A stretch of 64,000 nt of DNA, from assembly GCA_964509685.1 (NCBI GenBank), contig CAZDYQ010000002.1, positions 25,493-89,492 on the forward strand, read 5' to 3'. Below, in pieces: positions 41,149 through 49,459 of this stretch. The stretch comes from JAMLIN01 sp964509685 (GTDB lineage: Bacteria > Pseudomonadota > Gammaproteobacteria > Burkholderiales > Burkholderiaceae_E). Position numbers and translations under genes: made by a program. The notes beneath the pieces were generated by a model. It was not told where the DNA came from. It saw nothing but the letters and a program-made list of their open reading frames with translations, and did not search any database. Every line of letters starts with the position of its first letter. Position 1 is the stretch's first letter.

Positions 41149-42141
41149 ATGGCCGAACAATTCCTGTCCCAGGACGAAGTCGACGCCCTGCTCGTCGGCG
41201 TGAGCGGCGAAGAGCCCCCGGCCGAGGAGCCGCAGGCCGCCGAAGGCGTCATGCCCTACGACCTGGCGCTCCAGGAGCGGATCGTGCGCGGCCGGATGCC
41301 GACGCTCGAGATCATCAACGACCGCTTCGCCCGGAACCTGCGCGTGGGCCTGTTCAACTTCATGCGCCGCAACCCGGAGATCTCGGTCGGCCCGGTGAAG
41401 GTGCAGAAGTACGGCGCGTTCCTCTCCAACCTCGTCGTGCCGACCAACCTGAACATCATGCAGGTCAAGCCGCTGCGTGGCAGCGGCCTGCTGATCCTGG
41501 AGCCGCAGCTCGTATTCGCGGTGATCGACACCCTGTTCGGCGGTTCCGGCCGGCTCCAGACGCGGATCGAGGGGCGCGAGTTCTCCGCGACCGAGCAGCG
41601 GATCATCGACCGCATCCTCGAGGTGGTCTGCAAGGACTACCGCGATGCCTGGTCGGGCGTCTATCCGCTCGAACTCGAGTACGTGCGCTCCGAGATGCAG
41701 ACCCAGTTCGCCAATATCGCCACGCCATCCGAGATCGTGGTCACCACGAGCTTCGCGCTGGAGATCGGCGACACCGGCGGTTCGATGCACCTGTGCATCC
41801 CCTACGCGACGCTCGAGCCCATCCGGGAGACGCTGTACTCCGCCGTGAGCGCCGACCAGTCCATGGTCAACAAGAACTGGATATCGAACCTGACCCGGCA
41901 GCTGCAGAGCGCCGAGGTCGAACTCGTCGCGGACCTCGGCTCCGCGAAGATCAGCTTCTCCGAGCTCCTCTCCCTCAAGGCGGGCGACTTCGTGGAGCTG
42001 GACATCGGCCCCACCGTGCAAGCGCGAGTCAATGCCACGCCGGTGTTCGAGTGCCGCTACGGAACCTCGAACGACCACTACGCGATCCAGATCGAGAAAT
42101 TCCTCACCGACCCCGCGGGTCTCGAAGGCAGGAAGACATGA
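41149..42141 (+). CDS. fliM: Flagellar motor switch protein FliM
   Basis: 330 residues. C-ring protein that binds CheY-P. The N-terminal CheY-binding peptide LSQDEVDALLVGV is intact. The middle CheC-like domain contains RNLRVGLFNFMRRNPEISVG, and the C-terminal domain has KAGDFVELDIGPTVQARVNA. The stop overlaps fliN by four bases. Confidence 0.97.
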   Translation: MAEQFLSQDEVDALLVGVSGEEPPAEEPQAAEGVMPYDLALQERIVRGRMPTLEIINDRFARNLRVGLFNFMRRNPEISVGPVKVQKYGAFLSNLVVPTNLNIMQVKPLRGSGLLILEPQLVFAVIDTLFGGSGRLQTRIEGREFSATEQRIIDRILEVVCKDYRDAWSGVYPLELEYVRSEMQTQFANIATPSEIVVTTSFALEIGDTGGSMHLCIPYATLEPIRETLYSAVSADQSMVNKNWISNLTRQLQSAEVELVADLGSAKISFSELLSLKAGDFVELDIGPTVQARVNATPVFECRYGTSNDHYAIQIEKFLTDPAGLEGRKT

Positions 42142-42575
42142 GCAACGCACCCGAGAGCAACCAGGACGCCTACGCCGACGAATGGGCGAGCGCCCTCGCG
42201 GAACAGGAGCGCGCGGATACCGCCGCCGCGACCGCCAGGGCCGAGAGCGCGAGTCACCTCTTCCCCGACCTGTCCGCGCAGTCCGCGGGCGCCGCCGGCG
42301 AGCGCAAGGCCAACGACATCGAGATGCTGATGGACATCCCGGTGCAGCTCACCGTGGAGCTGGGCCGCACCCGCATCCCGATCAAGCACATCCTGCAACT
42401 CGCCCAGGGTTCCGTCATCGAGCTCGACGCGCTTGCCGGCGAGCCGATGGACGTGCTGGTCAACGGCTGCCTGATCGCCCAGGGCGAAGTGGTCGTCGTC
42501 AACGAGAAGTTCGGCATCCGCCTCACCGACATCGTCACCCCGTCCGAAAGGATGCGTCGGCTCAACCGCTACTAG
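42138..42575 (+). CDS. fliN: Flagellar motor switch protein FliN
   Basis: 145 residues. C-ring protein with FliM. The first 60 residues are polar and variable; the C-terminal SpoA domain has MLMDIPVQLTVELGRTRIPI and GEPMDVLVNGCLIAQGEVVV followed by VNEKFGIRLTDIV. The start is the ATG in the fliM stop; the frame is open upstream only as a shadow of fliM. Confidence 0.97.
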   Translation: MSNAPESNQDAYADEWASALAEQERADTAAATARAESASHLFPDLSAQSAGAAGERKANDIEMLMDIPVQLTVELGRTRIPIKHILQLAQGSVIELDALAGEPMDVLVNGCLIAQGEVVVVNEKFGIRLTDIVTPSERMRRLNRY

Positions 42576-42584
42576 GCGCGCGCC

Positions 42585-42899
42585 ATGGGCCCAACGCTCT
42601 CCTCCCTGTTCTCGCTGGTCGTCGTCCTGGCGCTGATCCCGGTGTCGCTGTGGTTCGCCCGGCGATTCATGGCCGGTGCGCCCGGCAAGGCGGGACAGGG
42701 CCCGATCCGGATCCGGGCCAGCGCCGCGGTCGGCCCGCGCGAGCGCATCGTGATCGTGGAGGCCGCCGGCAAGTGCCTGCTGGTCGGCGTCACGGGGCAG
42801 TCGATGAATACCCTCGCCGAGCTGGAGAACCTGCCCGAGCTGGAGGATGCCGAGGCGCCGGCCTTCGCCAGCCTGCTGAAGGGCATCCGCCGCACATGA
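42585..42899 (+). CDS. fliO: Flagellar export assembly protein FliO
   Basis: 104 residues. Small membrane protein that helps FliP assemble. One membrane segment at residues 5-23 (LSSLFSLVVVLALIPVSLWF). The cytoplasmic part has VGPRERIVIVEAAGKCLLVG, typical of FliO. It overlaps fliP by four bases. Confidence 0.92.
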   Translation: MGPTLSSLFSLVVVLALIPVSLWFARRFMAGAPGKAGQGPIRIRASAAVGPRERIVIVEAAGKCLLVGVTGQSMNTLAELENLPELEDAEAPAFASLLKGIRRT

Positions 42900-43699
42900 G
42901 CCGTCTCGTGTCCCGCGCCGGCCTCACGCTCCTGCCGGCACTGCTCGCGCTGCTGTTCGCCTCGGCCCCGGCCCATGCCCAGGTCGTCGGCCTGCATGCG
43001 GCCCCCGCGCCCGGCGGCGGAACCACCTACTCGGTGCCCGTCCAGACGCTGCTGCTGTTCAGCGCGCTCAGCTTCCTGCCGGCGATCCTCCTGCTGATGA
43101 CGAGCTTCACCCGCATCGTCATCGTGCTTGCCCTCATGCGCCAGGCGCTCGGCCTGCAGTCCACGCCCCCCAACCAGGTCATCGTCGGGATGGCGCTGTT
43201 CCTCACGCTGTTCGTGATGGGACCCACGCTCGAACAGATCCACGACGAGGCCTACAAGCCGTACACCGAGCAGAAGATCGGATTCGAGGAAGCCGTGTCG
43301 ATCGCCAGCGCGCCGCTGCGCGGCTTCATGCTGCGCCAGACGCGCGAGTCCGACCTCGAGATGTTCGCGGCGATGGCCGCCGGCGACACGGCCGAGGATC
43401 CCGCGCCGGGCGACGAAGGCCGCGCCGGCGAGGATGCCCCGCTGCCCGTGGCCGAGGAAGTCCCGATGCGCATCCTCATTCCCGCTTTCGTGGTGAGCGA
43501 GCTGAAGACCGCGTTCCAGATCGGATTCCTCGTCTTCATTCCCTTCCTGATGATCGACCTGATCGTGTCGAGCGTGCTGATGTCGATGGGGATGATGATG
43601 CTCTCGCCCGTGCTGGTATCGCTGCCCTTCAAGCTGATGCTCTTCGTTCTGGCCGATGGCTGGAGCCTTCTCGTCGCCTCGATGGTCGCGAGCTTCTGA
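42896..43699 (+). CDS. fliP: Flagellar export gate protein FliP
   Basis: 267 residues. Core of the export channel with FliQ and FliR. A cleavable signal peptide (about residues 1-28, ending APAHAQ) is followed by four membrane segments. Landmarks are LPAILLLMTSFTRIVIVLAL, QALGLQSTPPNQVIVGMALF and AFQIGFLVFIPFLMIDLIVS. Nine bases separate it from fliQ. Confidence 0.97.
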   Translation: MSRLVSRAGLTLLPALLALLFASAPAHAQVVGLHAAPAPGGGTTYSVPVQTLLLFSALSFLPAILLLMTSFTRIVIVLALMRQALGLQSTPPNQVIVGMALFLTLFVMGPTLEQIHDEAYKPYTEQKIGFEEAVSIASAPLRGFMLRQTRESDLEMFAAMAAGDTAEDPAPGDEGRAGEDAPLPVAEEVPMRILIPAFVVSELKTAFQIGFLVFIPFLMIDLIVSSVLMSMGMMMLSPVLVSLPFKLMLFVLADGWSLLVASMVASF

Positions 43700-43708
43700 G
43701 GACGAAAC

Positions 43709-43978
43709 ATGACGCCGGAGTACGTGGTCCAGGTCGGGCGCCAGGCCCTCGAGGTGATGCTGGTCGTGGCGGCGCCCCTGCTGGGTGTCGCGCTGGTCGT
43801 CGGCCTCGCGGTCAGCGTGCTCCAGGCGATCACCCAGATCAACGAGAACACGCTGTCGTTCCTGCCCAAGCTGCTGGCGCTCGCGGCGACGCTCGGCATC
43901 GCCGGTCCGTGGCTGCTGTCGATGCTGACCGACTTCATCCGCGACGTCTTCCTGTCGATCCCCGGGGCGATCGGCTGA
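43709..43978 (+). CDS. fliQ: Flagellar export gate protein FliQ
   Basis: 89 residues, two membrane segments, standard length. It has MTPEYVVQVGRQALEVMLVV and VSVLQAITQINENTLSFLPK, the family signature. It shares one base with fliR (TGATG). Confidence 0.97.
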   Translation: MTPEYVVQVGRQALEVMLVVAAPLLGVALVVGLAVSVLQAITQINENTLSFLPKLLALAATLGIAGPWLLSMLTDFIRDVFLSIPGAIG

Positions 43979-44733
43979 TGCTGTCGATTACCGATGCCCA
44001 GCTCTTCGGCTGGCTGTCGAGCTTCCTGCTGCCCTTCTTCCGGATCCTGGGGCTGTTCACCACGGCACCGATCCTCTCCCAGCGCAGCGTCCCGCTGCGG
44101 GTGCAGATCGGCCTCTCCGCCCTCGCCGCCGCGATCGTCGCACCGTCGATCGAAGTGGGCGCCGGCGGCTTCGGGGGCCCGAACCTCGTCACCCTCGTGG
44201 CCCACGAAGTCCTCGTGGGACTGACCCTCGGCTTCGTGGCCCGGGTCGTGTTCAGCGCCTTCGAACTCGCGGGTGAGGCGATCGGGCTCCAGATGGGCCT
44301 GTCCTTCGCCGGCTTCTACGACCCGCAGAGCGGCTCCGGCAATCCGGTCTCCCGCTTCCTGAACACCACCGCGCTTACCGCCTTCGTGGTGATGAACGGA
44401 CCCGGGATGCTGCTGATGGCCGTCGCCGAGAGCTTCCGCGTGATCCCCGTCGACATCGCCTTCGGGTGGCTCGCGGGACGCTCGCCGCTTCCCCTCGCGA
44501 CCCAGATGTTCGCGCTCGCGCTGGCCATCGCCCTGCCCTTCATCGCGCTGCTGCTTTTCGTCAACGTCGCCCTCGGCGTCATGTCGAGGGTCGCGCCCCA
44601 GTTCAGCGTGTTCGCGGTCGGGTTCCCGCTCACGATCGGCATCGGCCTGGTCCTGCTCGCGCTGGTGATGCCCCTGCTGCAGGTCCCGCTGGGCACGGCC
44701 ATGACCCAGCTGAGGATCGCGCTGGGCGCCTGA
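43978..44733 (+). CDS. fliR: Flagellar export gate protein FliR
   Basis: 251 residues with about six membrane segments. It has FELAGEAIGLQMGLSFAGFY and VNVALGVMSRVAPQFSVFAV followed by GFPLTIGIGLVLLAL, typical of FliR. It is the last gene of fliLMNOPQR and is convergent with the cytochrome gene, 16 bases away. Confidence 0.96.
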   Translation: MLSITDAQLFGWLSSFLLPFFRILGLFTTAPILSQRSVPLRVQIGLSALAAAIVAPSIEVGAGGFGGPNLVTLVAHEVLVGLTLGFVARVVFSAFELAGEAIGLQMGLSFAGFYDPQSGSGNPVSRFLNTTALTAFVVMNGPGMLLMAVAESFRVIPVDIAFGWLAGRSPLPLATQMFALALAIALPFIALLLFVNVALGVMSRVAPQFSVFAVGFPLTIGIGLVLLALVMPLLQVPLGTAMTQLRIALGA

Positions 44734-44749
44734 TCCCGGCGCCCGCCCG

Positions 44750-46738
44750 TCAGGGCGTGGCCGCGTGCAGGCGCGCGACCTGGGACTGGCGCACTTCCCC
44801 GGCGAGGTTGCCCCAGGCGTGGCGAATGAACGTGGCGACCGCCGCGATGTCGGCGTCGCCCAGCTCGGCCCCGTACGGCGGCATCCCGTAGGGCCGCGGG
44901 TTCTCCGCGGTCTGTGCACCGTAGCCGCCCTCGAGGATCACGCGCAGCAGGTTGTCGGCGACCGGCGAACGAACGCCGGGATTGCCAGCGAGCGCCGGTG
45001 CGCGCCCTGCCTTGCCCTCGCCGTCGTCGCCATGGCAGTCCGCGCAGCGGTCCCGGTAGATCCGTTCGCCGCGCGCGAGCGTGGCGGGATTGGGCGCCAC
45101 CTCGGCGGGCCGGTGCTCCCGCGGCACGGCATCCTCCACGAGATAGGTCGCGATCGCCAACGCATCTTCCGGCGTCAGGTGGCTCGTGCCCATCGACACC
45201 ACCTCGACCATCGGCCCGGACGACCAGCCGTTGGCCGAGCGCCCGGTACGCAACGCGTCCGCGAGCTCCTGCGCGCTGCCGGCCGCCGTCCATGCGGCGT
45301 CACGCAGGTCGGGCGCATGCCACCCGTCGGGCAGGCGAGCGCCGACGAGGGACTCCGGATCGGCCTGGCCGCCGAGACGATCGCGCGGCGAATGGCACTG
45401 GTCGCAGTGCGCGACCGCGCGGACCAGGTAGGCGCCCCGGTTCCATTGCGCCGAGCGCGAGGAATCCTCGCGCAACTCGCCCGGATCGAAGTAGATCGCG
45501 CGCCAGGCCCGCAATGCGAGGGGCGACCCGAACGGCGCCCGCATCCGCGCGGGCCGGTTGGCCTCCTCCACGGGATCGATCGTCTGCAGGTACGCGAAAA
45601 GGGCCTCGAGGTCTTCCTCGTGCATGCGCGTGAACGACGTGTAGGGGAACGCCGGCGACAGGACCCGGCCGTCCGGCGCCACGCCCTCGCGCATGGCGCG
45701 CCGGAAGTCCTCGAAGCTCCAGGCGCCCAGGCCATGCTCGCGGGAGCTCGTGAGGTTGCTGGAGTACACGTCCCCGAACGGCGTCTGGATCGCCCGTCCA
45801 CCCGCCCAGGGCGCGCCACCCGCGCGCGTATGGCAGGACTCGCAGTTGCCGATGCGCGCGAGGTAGCGCCCCTTCTCCACCAGCGGGTCGCCAGCCGTTG
45901 GGGTCGAAGTCGCGGTCGCGCCGGGCCTGGCGTGCCGCGACGCCGCGGCCCCCGCCCGCGCCACCACCCCGCAATCGAGCGCGGCCCTGGGTGGCGGGCC
46001 GGCCGCCGGATGCGAATCCTCGGGTACCGGCCGCGACGCGAGCCAGTTCGAGATCGCCCTGACGTCCGCCGGATCCAGCGCCTTGACGACGTCCACCATG
46101 CAGTCGTCGTCCCCCGCACGCCGTTGCCCTTCGCGCCACGCGCCGATCTGGGCATTGATGTAGTCGCGCGGCAGGCCGAGCAGGCCCGGGATCGCCGGAT
46201 CGATCCCCGTCAGGCGCTCGCCGTGACATGCCACGCAGGCGGGCGGCCCGTCCTCGATGCCCTCGTGCACGAGCTTTCGCCCCCGCTCGAGCTCCGTCCG
46301 GCTCGCCTCCGGCGCCTGGGGCGACGGGTACGGCAGGTCGAGACCGGCGAAGTACGCCGCCATGTCGGCAAGGTAGGCGTCGTCCAGCCCGGCGAGCAGG
46401 CGACGCATCGGGGCGTACTGCCGGCCGCCGTCCCGGAACGCGACCAGCTGGTTGAACAGGTACTCCCGCGGCTTTCCCGCGATGCGCGGGTAGTAGCCGT
46501 CGCTGGCCGAACGACCCTGGGCGCCGTGGCACAGCGTGCAGGGCGCGACCCGGCCTTCCATGTCCTCGGGCAAACCGGACGCCCCGGCGGGCGCGACCAG
46601 GAGCAGCGCAAGCGCGAGTGCCGACGCGGCACGCAGCACTCGTCGCAGGCCGACGAACAGGTCGTGATCGGGAAGGCCGATGGCAACGCCCCGAACGGGC
46701 GCGTGCCGGCGAGGCGCAGGGCCGGGAACGCGAAACAT
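44750..46738 (-). CDS. Five-heme c-type cytochrome (cytochrome c4-like plus dehydrogenase cytochrome-subunit-like)
   Basis: 662 residues with five heme-binding CxxCH motifs: CTLCH and CVACH in the N-terminal third, CESCH, CDQCH and CADCH in the rest. The first two lie in a c4-like diheme region (about 60-240, with LFNQLVAFRDGGRQYAPM). The last three match the triheme layout of membrane dehydrogenase cytochrome subunits (RYLARIGNCESCHTRAGGAP and VVSMGTSHLTPEDALAIATY). A signal segment lies near residues 30-52, so the protein should be periplasmic. The long stretch before it suggests the real start may be internal, but no better ribosome site was found. It has no evident flagellar role, and its electron donor and acceptor are unknown. 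Confidence 0.88.
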   Translation of the reverse strand: MFRVPGPAPRRHAPVRGVAIGLPDHDLFVGLRRVLRAASALALALLLVAPAGASGLPEDMEGRVAPCTLCHGAQGRSASDGYYPRIAGKPREYLFNQLVAFRDGGRQYAPMRRLLAGLDDAYLADMAAYFAGLDLPYPSPQAPEASRTELERGRKLVHEGIEDGPPACVACHGERLTGIDPAIPGLLGLPRDYINAQIGAWREGQRRAGDDDCMVDVVKALDPADVRAISNWLASRPVPEDSHPAAGPPPRAALDCGVVARAGAAASRHARPGATATSTPTAGDPLVEKGRYLARIGNCESCHTRAGGAPWAGGRAIQTPFGDVYSSNLTSSREHGLGAWSFEDFRRAMREGVAPDGRVLSPAFPYTSFTRMHEEDLEALFAYLQTIDPVEEANRPARMRAPFGSPLALRAWRAIYFDPGELREDSSRSAQWNRGAYLVRAVAHCDQCHSPRDRLGGQADPESLVGARLPDGWHAPDLRDAAWTAAGSAQELADALRTGRSANGWSSGPMVEVVSMGTSHLTPEDALAIATYLVEDAVPREHRPAEVAPNPATLARGERIYRDRCADCHGDDGEGKAGRAPALAGNPGVRSPVADNLLRVILEGGYGAQTAENPRPYGMPPYGAELGDADIAAVATFIRHAWGNLAGEVRQSQVARLHAATP

Positions 46739-46835
46739 GGGACCGAGGAACCGGGGGAAATGATTCCCGAGCTTACCACCGCGCGATCCGCGCGGCCGAC
46801 GACGGCCCCGTGGCGCTCGCCGCGCCGCATCCCGC

Positions 46836-47918
46836 CTAGACGCGGTTCACGAACCCGTCGGTCTGGCGCAGGTGGTCGAGGATGGCATCCGCGATGCGCG
46901 ACAGCGGCAGGACGGTCGAGACCGCCCCGGCGGCGACGGCCTCGCGCGGCATGCCGTACACGATGCAGCTCGCCTCGTCCTGCGCGATCGTCCAGCTGCC
47001 GGCCTCTCGCATCTCGCGCAGGCCCGCGGCGCCGTCGCGACCCATCCCGGTGAGGATCACCCCGGTCGCGCTCCCGCCCACGCATTGCGCCACCGAGCGG
47101 AAGAGCACATCGACGGACGGCTTGTGCCGGTTCACCGGGGGATCGTCGGTGATCTTCAGGATGCGGTCCGACCCGCTGCGCGCCACGCGCATCTGGAGCC
47201 CTCCCGGCGCGATGTACGCATGCCCCGTCAGGACGCGCTCGTCCGGCTCTCCCTCCTTCACCCTGATCCGGCAGGTCCGGTCGAGCCGCGCCGCGAAGCT
47301 GCGGGTGAATCCCGGCGGCATGTGCTGCGTGATCACGATGCCGGGGCAGTCGGGGGGCATGGCGGCCAGTATCTCGCGGATGGCCTCGGTCCCGCCCGTG
47401 GACGCCCCGATCGCGACGAGCCTCTCGGTCGCATGCGACAGCCCCGGCGATCGGGCCGATGCCGTCGGACGTGGCGGCGCGCCGATCCCCGGCGGCGCGA
47501 CCGCAAGGCGCCGCACGCGCGCGCGGGAGGCGGTGCGGATCTTCTCGACGATCTCTCCCGCCGCCTCGTGCAGGCCCTGGCTGATGCCGATCCTCGGCTT
47601 GGTGACGAAATCGACCGCCCCCAGCTCGAGCGCGCGCAGGGTGGTTTCCGCCCCCCGCTCCGTCAGCGTGGACACCATGACGACGGGCGTCGGTCTCAGC
47701 CGCATCAGGCGCTCGAGGAAGTCCAGCCCGTCCATGCGCGGCATCTCCACGTCGAGCGTGATCACCGCGGGATCGAGCCTGCGGATCATCTCCCTCGCCA
47801 CGTACGGATCGCTGGCGGCGCCCACGCAGCGCATGTCCGGCTGGGCGTCGATGATCGCCGCCAGCAGGCTCCGGACCAGGGCCGAGTCGTCGACGACCAC
47901 CACGTCGATCATGGGCAT
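46836..47918 (-). CDS. cheB: Chemoreceptor methylesterase/deamidase CheB
   Basis: 360 residues. Removes methyl groups from receptors after phosphorylation by CheA. The receiver domain has Asp10/Asp11 and phospho-acceptor Asp56 (ITLDVEMPRMDGLDFL). The catalytic domain has IGASTGGTEA with the nucleophilic Ser, TQHMPPGFTRSFAARL with the His, and LTGMGRDGAAGL with the Asp. The ATG at 47916-47918 shares one base with the cheD stop and has GGGGG at the right distance; a GTG just before it (47919-47921) is an alternative. Confidence 0.97.
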   Translation of the reverse strand: MPMIDVVVVDDSALVRSLLAAIIDAQPDMRCVGAASDPYVAREMIRRLDPAVITLDVEMPRMDGLDFLERLMRLRPTPVVMVSTLTERGAETTLRALELGAVDFVTKPRIGISQGLHEAAGEIVEKIRTASRARVRRLAVAPPGIGAPPRPTASARSPGLSHATERLVAIGASTGGTEAIREILAAMPPDCPGIVITQHMPPGFTRSFAARLDRTCRIRVKEGEPDERVLTGHAYIAPGGLQMRVARSGSDRILKITDDPPVNRHKPSVDVLFRSVAQCVGGSATGVILTGMGRDGAAGLREMREAGSWTIAQDEASCIVYGMPREAVAAGAVSTVLPLSRIADAILDHLRQTDGFVNRV

Positions 47919-48550
47919 CACGTCCCCCAGAACAGTTCGACCGCCCCGGCCCGGCCCGCGGCCTGCGCGACCCGGCGACCGTAGCGAAGCTCCTCCTCGA
48001 TCGCCGGCTGCGCCTCGCTGAGCCGCTTCGAGAGCACGCGGCCGGTGTCCGGGAAAAGCAGCACCTTGCGGGCGTCGCTGCCCAGCACGTCGCGCGCGAC
48101 GACCCGGATGCCCTCGCGCTCGAGGAAGGCGTCCACGAAGGCCACGTTACGCTGGCCGACCTGGATCGCGGTGGCGCCACGGATCACCGCCGCCCCCCCG
48201 AAAACCTTGGCCTCGAGCATGTGCCGGCGGGCGCCCGCCTTCATCAGCCCGTTGATCAGCAGCTCCATCGCGTAGACGCCGTATCGACCACCAGTGGCGC
48301 CGCCCCCGTCCGGGAGGAGGAAGTGGTTCATGCCCGCGATGCGCCTGCCGGGATCGGTCAGGCAGACCGCCACGCAGGAACCGAGCACCGTGGACACGAT
48401 CATGTCCTCGTCGGTGACGTAGTACTCGCCGGGCAGCACCTTGACCATGACGCGCCCGAAGGTGTGGTCGTTGAAGAAGGTGCGCGCCTCGCCTTCGCCG
48501 GGCGGCCTGGCCCGCAACCGCGCGATGCGCTCCCTGTCCTGGTAGCTCAT
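47918..48550 (-). CDS. cheD: Chemoreceptor glutamine deamidase CheD
   Basis: 210 residues. Deamidates receptor glutamines. The catalytic Cys is in STVLGSCVAVCLTDP and the His in IAGMNHFLLPDG; EAKVFGGAAVI is also conserved. It starts in the cheR stop (ATGA). The open frame extends far upstream but is then cheR in another frame. Confidence 0.95.
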   Translation of the reverse strand: MSYQDRERIARLRARPPGEGEARTFFNDHTFGRVMVKVLPGEYYVTDEDMIVSTVLGSCVAVCLTDPGRRIAGMNHFLLPDGGGATGGRYGVYAMELLINGLMKAGARRHMLEAKVFGGAAVIRGATAIQVGQRNVAFVDAFLEREGIRVVARDVLGSDARKVLLFPDTGRVLSKRLSEAQPAIEEELRYGRRVAQAAGRAGAVELFWGT

Positions 48551-49395
48551 GCCTCGGCCACCGTGGACGAAACGCGGCGATAGACCGTCTTGCCCTCGGC
48601 CCGGAATCCGTTGCGCGCGCCGGCGAAGTTCTCGGAGTGGCCCACGAAGAGCAGCCCGTCCGGCCGCAGCTCCTCCCGCAGCCGCTCCACCACCCGCTGC
48701 TTGGTCACGGCGTCGAAATAGATCAGCACGTTGCGGCAGAAGATGGCATCGAAGGGTCCGTCCATGCGCTCGGGCAGGCTCACCAGGTTGAGCTGCCGGA
48801 ACTCGACGAGCGAGGCGAGCTCGGGCCGGATGCGCGCATAGCCCTCCCGCGCACCCTTGCCCCGGAGCAGGAACCGTCGGCGCCGCTCGGGCGCCAGCGA
48901 ATCCACGCTCGAGAGGGGATAGATGCCCGCGCGCGCCGTGGCGAGCACGCGCGTGTCGATGTCCGAGGCGAGGATCGACACCGGCGGCCGGTCCCCCAGC
49001 GCCTCGACCGCCGTCATCGCGATGGAGTACGGCTCCTCCCCGGTGGACGCGGCCGCGCACCAGATCCGCAGTTCCCCGCGCCGCCCGAGGCACCGCCTGA
49101 GATGCTCGGCGAGGATCGGGAAGTGGTAGGGCTCGCGAAAGAATGACGTGAGGTTCGTGGTCAGCGCATTGGTGAACCCGGTCCACTCGGCGCTGTCGTC
49201 CGACTCCAGCAGCGCGAGGTAGGACTCGAAGTCACGCAGCCCGAGCTCGCGCAGGCGACGCGACAGCCGGCTGTACACCATGGTCCTCTTGCTGGGGGCA
49301 AGCGATATGCCGGCCCGCGCACGGATCATCGAGCGGATTCGCTCGAAGTCCTGCGCCGTGAAGCGGAACTCGCGTTCCGCCAGGAGATCCTCCAT
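48547..49395 (-). CDS. cheR: Chemoreceptor methyltransferase CheR
   Basis: 282 residues from the ATG at 49393-49395. Methylates receptor glutamates with S-adenosylmethionine. The N-terminal domain has IRARAGISLAPSKRTMVYSR, and the SAM-binding core has IWCAAASTGEEPYSIAMTAV and FDAIFCRNVLIYFDAVTKQR. An upstream in-frame ATG would add 20 residues unlike the family. Confidence 0.96.
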   Translation of the reverse strand: MEDLLAEREFRFTAQDFERIRSMIRARAGISLAPSKRTMVYSRLSRRLRELGLRDFESYLALLESDDSAEWTGFTNALTTNLTSFFREPYHFPILAEHLRRCLGRRGELRIWCAAASTGEEPYSIAMTAVEALGDRPPVSILASDIDTRVLATARAGIYPLSSVDSLAPERRRRFLLRGKGAREGYARIRPELASLVEFRQLNLVSLPERMDGPFDAIFCRNVLIYFDAVTKQRVVERLREELRPDGLLFVGHSENFAGARNGFRAEGKTVYRRVSSTVAEA

Positions 49396-49459
49396 CGTTC
49401 GCCTTCCCCTGCCCCGAAACTCGTCCCGTGGGCGGGCGCCGCGGCGCCCGGCCATGCCT

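Noticed and set aside
46779..46795. Hairpin CCGCGCG-ATC-CGCGCGG between cheB and the cytochrome gene as a terminator
   Set aside because: No T-tract on either strand; short GC inverted repeats are frequent here.
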